Part shown: positions 8,785-15,765 of the stretch, piece by piece
Numbering within the stretch: position 1 is the first letter of the stretch
Layout of the letters: every line of letters begins with the position of its first letter
Source of the DNA: Candidatus Omnitrophota bacterium
GTDB lineage: Bacteria; Omnitrophota; Gorgyraeia; JAFGIU01
Direction of reading: 5' to 3'
NCBI GenBank assembly: GCA_016929445.1
Contig: JAFGIU010000001.1
Location: forward strand, 1 to 47,968
DNA length: 47,968 bases
Translations under genes and position numbers: made by a program
The notes under the pieces: generated by a model
Database searches by the model: none
Seen by the model: only the letters and a program-made list of their open reading frames with translations
Told to the model about the DNA's origin: nothing

Positions 8785-9723
8785 CTACCGCTTTCGCAGG
8801 CGGGCTAAGAAAAGGCCTTCCAAGACCGCGGAAGGCAACACCCGCCGCACCTTAGACAGCTCCGGCAAATACTCCGTCCCGGACCATTGGCACAGGCCCC
8901 CGGACACATTGGGGATAGGCAATTCAAACTCCTCCAGTTCGACGCGGCCGTCATTCTCCTGGAGCACCGTGTTCACCACAGCCTCGTTCTCCTCAGGCGC
9001 AAAGGTGTTCGTGGAATAGACCAGGACCCCGCCCGGCTTCAAAGCCTGCACACCGGCGCGGAGCAGGCTGAGTTGACCGGGCACCATGGCGCCGATCTCC
9101 TCTTCACTCCAAGACAGATAGGTGCGCGGATCGGCCAAGTAGAAGCGGCTTTCCTCCGTGCTGCCGGCATCCACCATCACCTTGTCAAAGCAATCGCCGT
9201 TGGCAGCGGCAAATTCGGAGGCATCTTGGTGAACGCAGGTTACGTTGCCCGCCTCTTGCATGCGCACGCCCGCACTCAAGTCGCGAAAACGCAGGCGATC
9301 CTTTTCAGCGGCCACTAACCGTCCCTGGCCCCGCATCAAACAGGCCATTTGCGTGGCTTTGGCCCCGGGCCCTGCTCCCAAATCCAGGACCTGCTCCCCG
9401 GGCTGGGGGTCCAGCACCAATGCCGGCAACATCTGAGACAAGGTCTGCACGCAAATATCCCCGCTGCGGAAGCTCGGGGTCCGCTCCAGCTCGCTGATCG
9501 AACCCAGGCGCAAGATAAAGGCCCCCGGGTACCAGGCCACGGGCACAACCTCCAGTCCCTGGGAGGAAACACGCAGCCGGATCTCCTCCGGATGGAGGCC
9601 CGCGCGATTAAGGCGAAAACTCGGGGGTTTGGCAAAGGTAAAGGTCTCCAGGACCGCGATCTTACGGTCTTGGGGAAGGATCTGGCGGAGCCGGTCTAGA
9701 AATTGGCTTGGGATCTCTGGCAT
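8785..9723 (-). CDS. RsmB/NOP-family paralogue lacking both catalytic cysteines (probable pseudoenzyme)
   Basis: This 312-residue protein aligns without gaps to its downstream neighbour over at least the first 240 residues. The two residues that define the family chemistry are changed: the neighbour's Cys188 (VDAPCSSEG) is Ser188 here (VDAGSTEES) and Cys239 (YSTCT) is Asn239 (YSTNT). Motif I is altered but keeps the glycine pattern (VLDLGAGPGAKATQ), so SAM binding may persist. The frame is intact, arguing for a retained role such as a partner subunit or RNA binder. I start at the ATG at 9723, whose sequence (MPEIPSQFLDRLRQ) matches the neighbour's start; the open frame extends upstream but would overlap the divergent mnhE gene. 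Confidence 0.85.
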   Translation of the reverse strand: MPEIPSQFLDRLRQILPQDRKIAVLETFTFAKPPSFRLNRAGLHPEEIRLRVSSQGLEVVPVAWYPGAFILRLGSISELERTPSFRSGDICVQTLSQMLPALVLDPQPGEQVLDLGAGPGAKATQMACLMRGQGRLVAAEKDRLRFRDLSAGVRMQEAGNVTCVHQDASEFAAANGDCFDKVMVDAGSTEESRFYLADPRTYLSWSEEEIGAMVPGQLSLLRAGVQALKPGGVLVYSTNTFAPEENEAVVNTVLQENDGRVELEEFELPIPNVSGGLCQWSGTEYLPELSKVRRVLPSAVLEGLFLARLRKR

Positions 9724-9760
9724 ATAAGGTTTCCGGCATCGACTAAGAATGCGCTGTCTG

Positions 9761-9766
9761 TATAAT
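9761..9766 (+). promoter_or_regulatory. Possible -10 box of the Mrp operon
   Basis: A perfect TATAAT lies about 48 bases upstream of the mnhE start in the 90-base divergent gap between the methyltransferase pair and the Mrp operon. No good -35 hexamer sits 16-18 bases upstream, so the call is tentative. Confidence 0.35.
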
Positions 9767-9813
9767 AGTATGATTCTGTTTTGGCCGTCCACTGGTGAAA
9801 GGATTAGACCCCT

Positions 9814-10425
9814 TTGTTTTCCGAAGGTCCCAAGACTCCAATCAAGCATTCCCGTGCCTCCGAGGCTGTTCACGAAATCATGGCCGGCCTGGCCATGTTC
9901 GGGCTCTGGGTGAGCCTCTCCGGAAAGCTCGACCGCTTTCACCTGCTCATGGGCGTCTTGAGTGCGCTCATTGTGGCCCGGCTTACCGGCCCGCTCCTAA
10001 CAACTCGAGTACACGGGCAGAAAGGAACCCGCGAAGAGTACCTCACAAGCCATCCCGGCATGTGGCTGAGATTCTGGGCCTATGTGCCCTGGCTTATCCG
10101 GGAAGTGATCCTGGCCAACATTCATGTGGCCCTGCTTGTTCTCCGGCCCAAATCCGCTCTTGATCCCCTGATTCTCCGCTTTGGCACAAACCTGGATTCG
10201 GATCTGTCTCAAACGACGCTGGCCAACTCCATCACACTGACTCCGGGGACTATCACAATCGAGGTCGAGGAAAGCGGCGAGTTTCTGGTACACGCAATCA
10301 CACCCGCAGCCGCGCAAAGCCTGATGACCCTGGACATGCAGAGCCGCGTGGGACGCATCTTCAAATTGCCCAAAGGCCAGGACCTGCCCCGGATTGCGCG
10401 AAAGCATGAGGAGATGGACCTGTGA
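9814..10425 (+). CDS. mnhE: Mrp antiporter subunit E (MnhE family)
   Basis: This is a 203-residue subunit of the Mrp-type multisubunit Na+/H+ antiporter in the inner membrane. Two to three N-terminal helices begin at MAGLAMFGLWVSL. They precede the family's cytoplasmic ferredoxin-like domain, seen in FGTNLDSDLSQTTLANSITL, then TPGTITIEVE, then a helix ending in RVGRIF. The start is uncertain: a TTG at 9814 has AAAGGA ten bases upstream, while an in-frame ATG at 9880 would give 181 residues, closer to the family's usual 160-170. The stop overlaps the mnhF GTG by four bases. It opens the operon, as in the split-MrpA Mrp clusters of other anaerobes. Confidence 0.88.
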   Translation: MFSEGPKTPIKHSRASEAVHEIMAGLAMFGLWVSLSGKLDRFHLLMGVLSALIVARLTGPLLTTRVHGQKGTREEYLTSHPGMWLRFWAYVPWLIREVILANIHVALLVLRPKSALDPLILRFGTNLDSDLSQTTLANSITLTPGTITIEVEESGEFLVHAITPAAAQSLMTLDMQSRVGRIFKLPKGQDLPRIARKHEEMDL

Positions 10426-10691
10426 GCGATTTCTTCACCTCCCTCTGCTTTGTGATCATTCTCTACATCCTCTTTCTCTTGTACCGCGCCTTGCGGGGCC
10501 CCACGCTCTTTGACCGGCTCCTGGCCGTGGGCACCATGGGCACCAAAACCGTTGTCCTCATCTGCTTGTTGGGGTTTGCTTATGGCCGTATTGACATGTT
10601 CGTGGATATCGCCATTGGCTACGCCCTGCTCAACTTTATCGGGACCATTGCTTTTGCCAAGTATTTGGAGAGAAGAGGTTCAAGCATATGA
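10422..10691 (+). CDS. mnhF: Mrp antiporter subunit F (MnhF/MrpF)
   Basis: This is an 89-residue three-helix subunit of the Mrp complex. The family signature is clear: YRALRGPTLFDRLLAVGTMGTK after helix 1, then a final helix with DMFVDIAIGYALLNFIGT and a short basic tail. The GTG start overlaps the mnhE stop (GTGA), and the stop overlaps the mnhG ATG (ATGA), so the three are translationally coupled. Length is typical. Confidence 0.92.
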   Translation: MSDFFTSLCFVIILYILFLLYRALRGPTLFDRLLAVGTMGTKTVVLICLLGFAYGRIDMFVDIAIGYALLNFIGTIAFAKYLERRGSSI

Positions 10692-11011
10692 CGGCCTTCA
10701 GCCTGGTTCTCGTCTGTTTAGGAATGCTCGTGTTAGGCCTGGGATCCCTGGGTGTGTTGCGGCTGCCTGATCTCTATTCCCGCGTGCACGCGGCAGGAAT
10801 GTCCGACACCCTGGGCATTAGCTTGCTCTGTCTGGGGCTGGCCCTGCACCACGGGTGGAGCATCGATAGCGTAAAGCTGGCGCTGATCCCGGTTTTTCTC
10901 TGGCTGGCAAACCCTGTGGCAACGCACGCGGTTGTGCACGCTGCTTGGCACCGCGGGCTTAAGCCCTGGACTCTCGAATCCAAGCCCGGACATGAGGAGA
11001 GCCAGCTGTGA
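10688..11011 (+). CDS. mnhG: Mrp antiporter subunit G (MnhG/MrpG)
   Basis: This 107-residue, three-helix subunit matches the MnhG/PhaG family. The signature GSLGVLRLPDLYSRVHAAGMSDTLG follows helix 1 (its core LPDLYSRVHAAG is diagnostic), and helix 3 contains FLWLANPVATHAVVHAAW. It overlaps its neighbours by four bases on both sides. It is thought to help assemble or stabilise the Mrp complex. Confidence 0.92.
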   Translation: MTAFSLVLVCLGMLVLGLGSLGVLRLPDLYSRVHAAGMSDTLGISLLCLGLALHHGWSIDSVKLALIPVFLWLANPVATHAVVHAAWHRGLKPWTLESKPGHEESQL

Positions 11012-11577
11012 TCCTGCTTTACATCCCCCTGTTTGCGCTTTTGGTGCTCCTGGCCGTTGCCTCGCTCACGACCCGGAGTCTGACCGGAGCAGCCATGCTG
11101 CTCGGTTTCTTCAGTTTTGTGATCGCCTCCCTGTTTGCCGTCATGGATGCGGTGGATGTGAGCTTCACCGAGGCCGTGGTCGGGGCCGCCATCTCATCTC
11201 TCTTTTTTATAGCCGCGTTAATGCGCATGCCTAAGCCCACGGGCATCAGCCGACCTATCTCCCCAGGAGATGTGTCTCCTGAGAGTCCGAAAACCTCCGG
11301 GATCGTCCTCACGCTTGGCACCCTGGCGGGCTTCGGGATCTTGTTGATGCTTGCCGCGGCCGCGTACCCGGACTTTGGGAGTTCCGTGAATCCTGCCATG
11401 CAACATGTGGCCCCCGAATATATCGAACGCGCCTATGACGACACCCACACGCCCAACATGGTGACCGCCGTGCTCGCCGACTACCGGAGTTATGACACCT
11501 TGGGAGAAACCACGGTGGTCTTTACGGCCGGCATGGCCGCGTTTCTTCTGCTCGGGGGAAGGACCAGGAAATCATGA
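11008..11577 (+). CDS. DUF4040/MbhE-type Mrp subunit (equivalent of the MrpA C-terminal region)
   Basis: This 189-residue protein corresponds to the C-terminal part of MrpA (hydrogenase MbhD plus MbhE). An N-terminal DUF4040-like unit of three helices (about residues 3-72, with FTEAVVGAAISSLFFIAALMRM) is followed by a linker. A second unit (about 98-189) has the MbhE pattern VTAVLADYRSYDTLGETTVVFTAG. The conserved glutamates in FTEAV and LGET lie on the predicted lateral ion path. The linker, about residues 82-91, is encoded by a copy of a short palindromic element. The GTG start overlaps the mnhG stop. Confidence 0.85.
   Translation: MILLYIPLFALLVLLAVASLTTRSLTGAAMLLGFFSFVIASLFAVMDAVDVSFTEAVVGAAISSLFFIAALMRMPKPTGISRPISPGDVSPESPKTSGIVLTLGTLAGFGILLMLAAAAYPDFGSSVNPAMQHVAPEYIERAYDDTHTPNMVTAVLADYRSYDTLGETTVVFTAGMAAFLLLGGRTRKS
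11251..11280. repeat. Decayed GGGACG/ATCTCC palindromic element inside the DUF4040 gene
   Basis: TATCTCC (11256-11262), a three-base CCA loop and GGAGATG (11266-11272) form the core hairpin, with TGTCTCC continuing the right flank. The core matches the copies at 13732, 13802 and 21723. It lies in frame in the linker between two membrane domains. Confidence 0.5.
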
Positions 11578-12026
11578 TCACAAAACACACCAGCCTCGTG
11601 GTCAACCAAAGTTGCCGGATCATGCTGCCCTTTATCCAGCTCTTTGCGCTCTATGTTATCGGTCACGGGCATTACAGCCCGGGCGGAGGATTCCAGGGCG
11701 GCGTGCTCTTGGCCGCGGCAGCCCTGCTTTTGAGACTCACGCTCGGCCCCGGGCCTGCGGGCCGCTTGGCCCGCCCGGCCATTGCGCCTCTTTTGGGCGC
11801 AGCCGGAGTCATGATCTACGCCGGGACCGGTTTGCCGGCCCTGCTGTACGGATTACCGTATCTGGACTATCACTGGCTGGCAGAGGCCATGGGCGCACAC
11901 TCCCATGCCGGGCTGGCTGCGTGGCGCGGCCATGGCATCCTCATGGTGGAAATCGGCGTGGGCCTGGCTGTTTACTCTGTGCTTGCCCTGATCTTTGATG
12001 CGTTGGTGGGGAGGGCGGAAGCATGA
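11574..12026 (+). CDS. mnhB: Mrp antiporter subunit B (MnhB)
   Basis: This 150-residue, four-helix subunit of the MnhB family starts with ITKHTSLVVNQSCRIMLPFI and carries the family motif GHGHYSPGGGFQGGVLLAAA in the first loop. A second motif, HSHAGLAAWRGHGILMVEIGVG, sits in the last third. Length and layout fit. The ATG overlaps the preceding stop and the TGA overlaps the mnhC ATG, each by four bases. Confidence 0.92.
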   Translation: MITKHTSLVVNQSCRIMLPFIQLFALYVIGHGHYSPGGGFQGGVLLAAAALLLRLTLGPGPAGRLARPAIAPLLGAAGVMIYAGTGLPALLYGLPYLDYHWLAEAMGAHSHAGLAAWRGHGILMVEIGVGLAVYSVLALIFDALVGRAEA

Positions 12027-12382
12027 TCGCATTTTTCACGGACCGTTACGCCTATATCGCCACCGTGGTGCTGCTCTTGATCGGGCTGGGAGGAATGCTC
12101 CTGCACCCCAACCTTTTGAAAAAGCTCATCGGACTGGGGATTTTCCAGTCCGGGATTATCCTCTTCTACATCAATGTCGCGGCCAATCACCAAGGCACAG
12201 TCCCCGTACTCATGCAGGGCGTGAAAGATGCGCATTACACAAATCCCTTGCCGCATGTCCTGATGCTCACCGCCATTGTGGTGGGGGTCGCAACGCTGGG
12301 CGTGGGACTGGCCCTTTTGATTTCCCTCCACAGCCGGTACAAAACTCTCGAAGAGCCGCAGCTTCTGGAAAGCCTTAAATGA
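12023..12382 (+). CDS. mnhC: Mrp antiporter subunit C (NuoK-like)
   Basis: This 119-residue, three-helix protein is homologous to NuoK of complex I. GMLLHPNLLKKLIGLGIFQSG and the final helix NPLPHVLMLTAIVVGVATLGVGLAL are characteristic of MnhC. The subunit forms part of the ion channel alongside the D-like subunits. It overlaps mnhB and the first D gene by four bases at each end. Confidence 0.92.
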   Translation: MIAFFTDRYAYIATVVLLLIGLGGMLLHPNLLKKLIGLGIFQSGIILFYINVAANHQGTVPVLMQGVKDAHYTNPLPHVLMLTAIVVGVATLGVGLALLISLHSRYKTLEEPQLLESLK

Positions 12383-13956
12383 CCCTCGTCCATTACCCCT
12401 TGCTCACGGTCTTCATACCCCTGTTTGCGGCGGTTCTGATCCCGCTGCTCGCATGGAAACGGCCGCATGCGGCGTTTGGGCTTGCGCTCTCGGGCAGCTT
12501 AGGTTCTGCGGCTTGTGCTTTGGCCGGGCTTCGTTACGTATTGATGAACGGCCCCTTGTCCTATGCCATCGCCAGCTGGGCCCCTCCGCTGGGCATTGAG
12601 TACGTGCTGGATCCTATTGCCGGGTACGTGAGCAGCGTGATTGCCTGCGTTGCCGCGGCTGTGGTGCTTTTTACCAAGGCCCGCATGTTGCCTCGGCTCG
12701 GTGCGCGGGCGGGAGCTTTCTATGCCCTGGTGCTGCTGCTGATCGCGGGGTTGTTGGGCATAGTCATCACCGGAGACCTGTTCAATCTCTATGTGTTTTT
12801 GGAAATCTCCTCCTTGGCCGCCTATGCACTCATCGCTCTCGGCAGCGCGCGTTCCGCGTTTGCGGCCTTCCGCTACCTGCTCTTGGGGACTCTGGCCGGC
12901 TCCCTCTATTTGCTCGGAGTCGGACAGCTTTATGTGCTGACCGGCACGCTCAACATGGCGGATATGGCAATGCTCTTGCCCGGGGTGTGGAGTTCCCCTG
13001 TGATCCAGCTCGGGCTGATTTTAATTGTGAGCGGCCTGTGCTTGAAGATGGCACTCTTTCCTTTGCATACCTGGTTGCCCGATGCCTACAGCTATGCGCC
13101 CACGGGTATTTCTGCGCTGATCTCCTCGACCATGAGCAAGGTGGCGGCCTATGCGCTGGTGCGCGTTTTGTTTTGGGTCTTTAATGCCGGGCACGGGAAT
13201 TACTGCGACCCTGTCCTGCAAGTAATCGCCGGACTCGGAGCAGTGGCCATCGTGGCAGGCTCCGTGCTGGCTATTGCTCAACAAGAGTACAAACGCATGC
13301 TCGCCTACAGCAGCGTGGCGCAGGTGGGCTATATCGCCGTGGGGATCGGGATGGCCAATCCCTGGGCCTTGACCGGCGCGCTTTTCCATATATTGGCCCA
13401 TGCCGTGGCCAAGGCCTTGCTGTTCTTGGTGGGGGGACAGGCGCAGGGGCCGGAGACGGTTCTGGGACCGGAAGAGCCTGACACCCTCCCCATCCGTTCC
13501 TTAACCGGACTGGGCAAACGGCAACCTATGGTGGCAGCCTGCTTTACCGTGGCAGCACTCTCCATGGTGGGCGTACCGCCGCTGGCCGGGTTTTTCAGCA
13601 AGTGGTATTTGGTGCTGGGCGCATTGCACGGAAGGCATTGGGTCCTCCTTATTGCCATTCTTTCGAGCACTCTGCTCAATGCCGTCTATTTCTTCCGCAT
13701 TTTGGAGCGTATGTATTTGCACGCAGGGGCCAGGGAGGTATCTCCGGAGGAGATACGTCCCTGTGAGTCAAATGCTGAGGGACACACCTCTGCAGACCTT
13801 AAGGGACGCATCTCCTCCGGAGATACGTCCCTCCCCGAGGCTCTGGCGATAACGATCCCCATCGTGGGCTTGGCGATCGCCGTGCTGGCTGCGGGCGTTT
13901 TGAGCTCGGGGATCGTATCCGGTGTAATTTTGAAGGGAATACAGGGAATCCTATGA
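12379..13956 (+). CDS. mnhD: Mrp antiporter subunit D, first copy (NuoN/MrpD-like)
   Basis: This 525-residue ion-pumping subunit of the Proton_antipo_M superfamily has about 14 helices. It carries the conserved glutamate of helix 5 (Glu142 in FLEISSLAAYALIAL) and the helix 7-8 segment KMALFPLHTWLPDAYSYAPT, followed by a lysine in STMSKVAAYALVRV. The loop near the C-terminus, about residues 451-485, is unusual: two copies of a short palindromic DNA element encode it in frame, adding Ser/Glu/Gly-rich sequence before the last helix. The ATG overlaps mnhC by four bases. Confidence 0.9.
   Translation: MTLVHYPLLTVFIPLFAAVLIPLLAWKRPHAAFGLALSGSLGSAACALAGLRYVLMNGPLSYAIASWAPPLGIEYVLDPIAGYVSSVIACVAAAVVLFTKARMLPRLGARAGAFYALVLLLIAGLLGIVITGDLFNLYVFLEISSLAAYALIALGSARSAFAAFRYLLLGTLAGSLYLLGVGQLYVLTGTLNMADMAMLLPGVWSSPVIQLGLILIVSGLCLKMALFPLHTWLPDAYSYAPTGISALISSTMSKVAAYALVRVLFWVFNAGHGNYCDPVLQVIAGLGAVAIVAGSVLAIAQQEYKRMLAYSSVAQVGYIAVGIGMANPWALTGALFHILAHAVAKALLFLVGGQAQGPETVLGPEEPDTLPIRSLTGLGKRQPMVAACFTVAALSMVGVPPLAGFFSKWYLVLGALHGRHWVLLIAILSSTLLNAVYFFRILERMYLHAGAREVSPEEIRPCESNAEGHTSADLKGRISSGDTSLPEALAITIPIVGLAIAVLAAGVLSSGIVSGVILKGIQGIL
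13732..13832. repeat. Two copies of a GGGACG-type palindrome within the first mnhD
   Basis: Copy 1 spans 13732-13762: AGGGAGGTATCTCC, loop GGA, GGAGATACGTCCCT. Copy 2 spans 13802-13832: AGGGACGCATCTCC, loop TCC, GGAGATACGTCCCT. Each pair of 14-base arms has one mismatch. Both lie inside the reading frame near the C-terminus. A partial third copy may lie between them (GAGGGACACACCTC). Confidence 0.85.
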
Positions 13957-13958
13957 CA

Positions 13959-14012
13959 GGGACGGTTCCCGCCAGCCCTTTTTGCTACAGCGGGTTATGT
14001 GAGAACCGTCCC
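13959..14012. repeat. GGGACGGTTC inverted repeat between two D-subunit genes
   Basis: GGGACGGTTC (13959-13968) and GAACCGTCCC (14003-14012) are perfect ten-base inverted arms enclosing 34 bases. The element starts two bases after the first mnhD stop and ends 19 bases before the next start. The terminal GGGACG links it to the copies inside mnhD. Other roles (a processing hairpin) are possible. Confidence 0.8.
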
Positions 14013-14031
14013 CGGCATCTGAGATAACAGA

Positions 14032-15510
14032 ATGAACCAGACGACATCCGCTATACCAATTTTAGCAGTGGCTGTGAGCCTCGCCGCTGTGCCGCTTATT
14101 GTGGCCAGCAGCCGGCGGCCGAACCTGCGTGAGTTCTGGACCCTGGCAGCGGCAGTGATCAAGTTCGGGCTGGTCTTTTCCTTGCTTGGCCCAGTCCTCA
14201 GCGGTGAAACCCCCATCGCGCGTTTGGGCTCCCTGGCCCCGGGACTTCCCTTATATCTGCGCGTGGACGCCTTTGGACTCTTCTTTGCGCTGGTGGCTTC
14301 TGCCTTGTGGATACTCACCTCCGTCTATTCCATTGGATATATCCGCGGACTGGACTCGCCAAAGCAAACCCGGTACTTTGCCAGCTTTGCCGTATGCCTG
14401 GGCTCGACCATCGGCCTTGCCTTTTCCGGAAATCTCATCACTTTCCTCATCTTCTACGAAATGCTATCGATAGCGACTTATCCACTAGTTATCCACAAGG
14501 AGAATCAGGAGTCCCTCGCCGCAGGGCGTAAGTATTTGACCTATGCCCTGAGCGCCGGACTCCTGCTCATCCTGGCCACAGCCTGGACCTCCCAACTCGC
14601 GCCCACATTGGAATTTAAGGCCGGGGGCTTCCTGGTCCCCGCTATGACCGGCAAGGGTGAGCTTCGTATCTTGTTTAGTTTGTTTATCTTAGGTGTCGGA
14701 GTCAAAGCAGCCATCATGCCCCTGCATTCTTGGCTGCCCACCGCCATGGCCGCGCCCACCCCTGTGTCCGCGCTGCTGCACGCCGTGGCCGTGGTCAAGG
14801 CCGGGGTCTTTGGGGTGGTCCGGGTGGTGTTCTTTATTTTTGGTCCCAACACCTTATCCTCAATCGGGGTTGCGGATATTTTGGCCTGGTCTGGGGCCAT
14901 CACCTTTGTGCTGGCGAGCTTTGTAGCGCTGCGCCAGGACCATCTCAAGCGACGGCTTGCCTATTCCACCATTGGCCACCTTTCTTATATTGTGATGGGG
15001 GCTGCGGTGCTGACGCCTGCGGCCCTGACCGGAGCCACCCTGCACCTGGCCTTTCACGCAGTCATGAAGATCACCCTCTTTTTCTGCGCCGGGGCCATTT
15101 ACGTAAAAGCCCATTTGGAGAATATCTCGGATATGGACGGGCTGGGCAGGCAAATGCCCTTTACCTTTGGGGCGTTCACCGTCGGGGCCCTGGGGCTGGC
15201 CGGCGTGCCTCCTGTGTGCGGCTTTGTCAGCAAGTGGTACCTGGGCAAGGGCACGGTGGATGCCGGGGACTTCTGGTTCCTGGGCTTTCTCCTGTTGAGC
15301 GGGCTGCTCAATGCCGCGTATTTCTTCCCCGTGTTCCTGAGGGGATTCTTTGGAGCGCCTGCAAAGGAGATACGCGTAAACGAGGCCTCGGCTCCGATGG
15401 TGGTGCCGCTGACGATCACAGCCGCGGCCGCCTTGGTGTTGGGAATCGCCCCCAATGCCGTGTTTCACTTTGTGGACTTGGCTCAGCTCGTGGTCAAGTC
15501 CGCATTCTGA
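14032..15510 (+). CDS. Mrp antiporter D-like subunit, second copy
   Basis: This 492-residue protein is the second Proton_antipo_M membrane subunit of the operon. The helix 5 glutamate is Glu143 (FYEMLSIATYPLV), and the helix 7-8 region reads KAAIMPLHSWLPTAMAAPTP, then a lysine in AVAVVKAGVFGVVRV. The arrangement HLKRRLAYSTIGHLSYI precedes the second half of the channel. It is closer in feel to MbhH/MrpD-type than to NuoL, lacking the long C-terminal lateral helix. The start at 14032 has a weak GAGATAACAG stretch upstream. It is separated from its neighbours by palindromic elements rather than overlapping them. Confidence 0.88.
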   Translation: MNQTTSAIPILAVAVSLAAVPLIVASSRRPNLREFWTLAAAVIKFGLVFSLLGPVLSGETPIARLGSLAPGLPLYLRVDAFGLFFALVASALWILTSVYSIGYIRGLDSPKQTRYFASFAVCLGSTIGLAFSGNLITFLIFYEMLSIATYPLVIHKENQESLAAGRKYLTYALSAGLLLILATAWTSQLAPTLEFKAGGFLVPAMTGKGELRILFSLFILGVGVKAAIMPLHSWLPTAMAAPTPVSALLHAVAVVKAGVFGVVRVVFFIFGPNTLSSIGVADILAWSGAITFVLASFVALRQDHLKRRLAYSTIGHLSYIVMGAAVLTPAALTGATLHLAFHAVMKITLFFCAGAIYVKAHLENISDMDGLGRQMPFTFGAFTVGALGLAGVPPVCGFVSKWYLGKGTVDAGDFWFLGFLLLSGLLNAAYFFPVFLRGFFGAPAKEIRVNEASAPMVVPLTITAAAALVLGIAPNAVFHFVDLAQLVVKSAF

Positions 15511-15522
15511 CCCGGTGTGACC

Positions 15523-15563
15523 CGGTGTCAGGCACTGGTGCCAGGCACCGGTGTCAGGCACCG
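15523..15563. repeat. GGTGCCAGGCACC-type repeat cluster after the second D gene
   Basis: Alternating GGTGTCAGGCACT, GGTGCCAGGCACC and GGTGTCAGGCACC units fill 41 bases starting 12 bases after the stop at 15510. Related copies lie at 31139-31179 and 34161-34186, each just downstream of a stop codon. The units can fold into GC-rich hairpins. Confidence 0.8.
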
Positions 15564-15576
15564 TGATTGGAGAAAT

Positions 15577-15765
15577 ATGATGACGGTCACGTCGTTTCCT
15601 GGATTTTGGTCGGTATTCGGGCTCATCGGATGCTTGGTCATCATTGTGGTGAGCAAGTGGATGGGAAAGCTCTTCCTGCAAAAAGATGAGCATTACTACT
15701 CAGGGGCTAGGGACGGTTCTCAATCGTCTGGCAGCCTCCCTAACAGTCGAGAAGCGTCCCTGTGA
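15577..15765 (+). CDS. Mrp-associated single-helix mini-subunit
   Basis: This 62-residue protein is encoded between two D-like subunit genes. GGAGAA lies just upstream of the ATG at 15577; a second ATG follows at once. One membrane helix (about residues 10-28, FWSVFGLIGCLVIIVVSKW) leads into a short polar tail KLFLQKDEHYY. The following 18 or so residues (GARDGSQSSGSLPNSREASL) are translated from a palindromic element, so the ancestral protein probably ended near YY. Small helix proteins of this kind occur between D genes of Mrp/Mbh-type clusters and are usually unannotated; that comparison is from memory. The stop overlaps the next GTG by four bases. Confidence 0.65.
   Translation: MMTVTSFPGFWSVFGLIGCLVIIVVSKWMGKLFLQKDEHYYSGARDGSQSSGSLPNSREASL
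15709..15761. repeat. GGGACG inverted repeat overlapping the mini-subunit 3' end
   Basis: AGGGACGGTTCTC (15709-15721) and GAGAAGCGTCCCT (15749-15761) form 13-base arms with one mismatch around a 27-base centre. The right arm ends at the base before the GTG start of the third D gene, so the element supplies both the end of one gene and the upstream region of the next. Confidence 0.8.

Noticed and set aside
9724-9942. 73-codon N-terminal extension of the cysteine-less methyltransferase
   Set aside because: It would overlap the divergent mnhE gene and its promoter, and the neighbour paralogue starts at the equivalent of 9723.
13732-13832. CRISPR-like repeats in mnhD
   Set aside because: Only two palindromic units separated by about 39 bases, in a coding frame, with related copies dispersed elsewhere; no array and no cas genes.
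14860-15693. Long open frame of 277 codons antisense to the second D-like subunit
   Set aside because: It is a shadow of the membrane-protein gene: biased His/Gln/Gly/Arg composition, no family resemblance, no ribosome-binding site.
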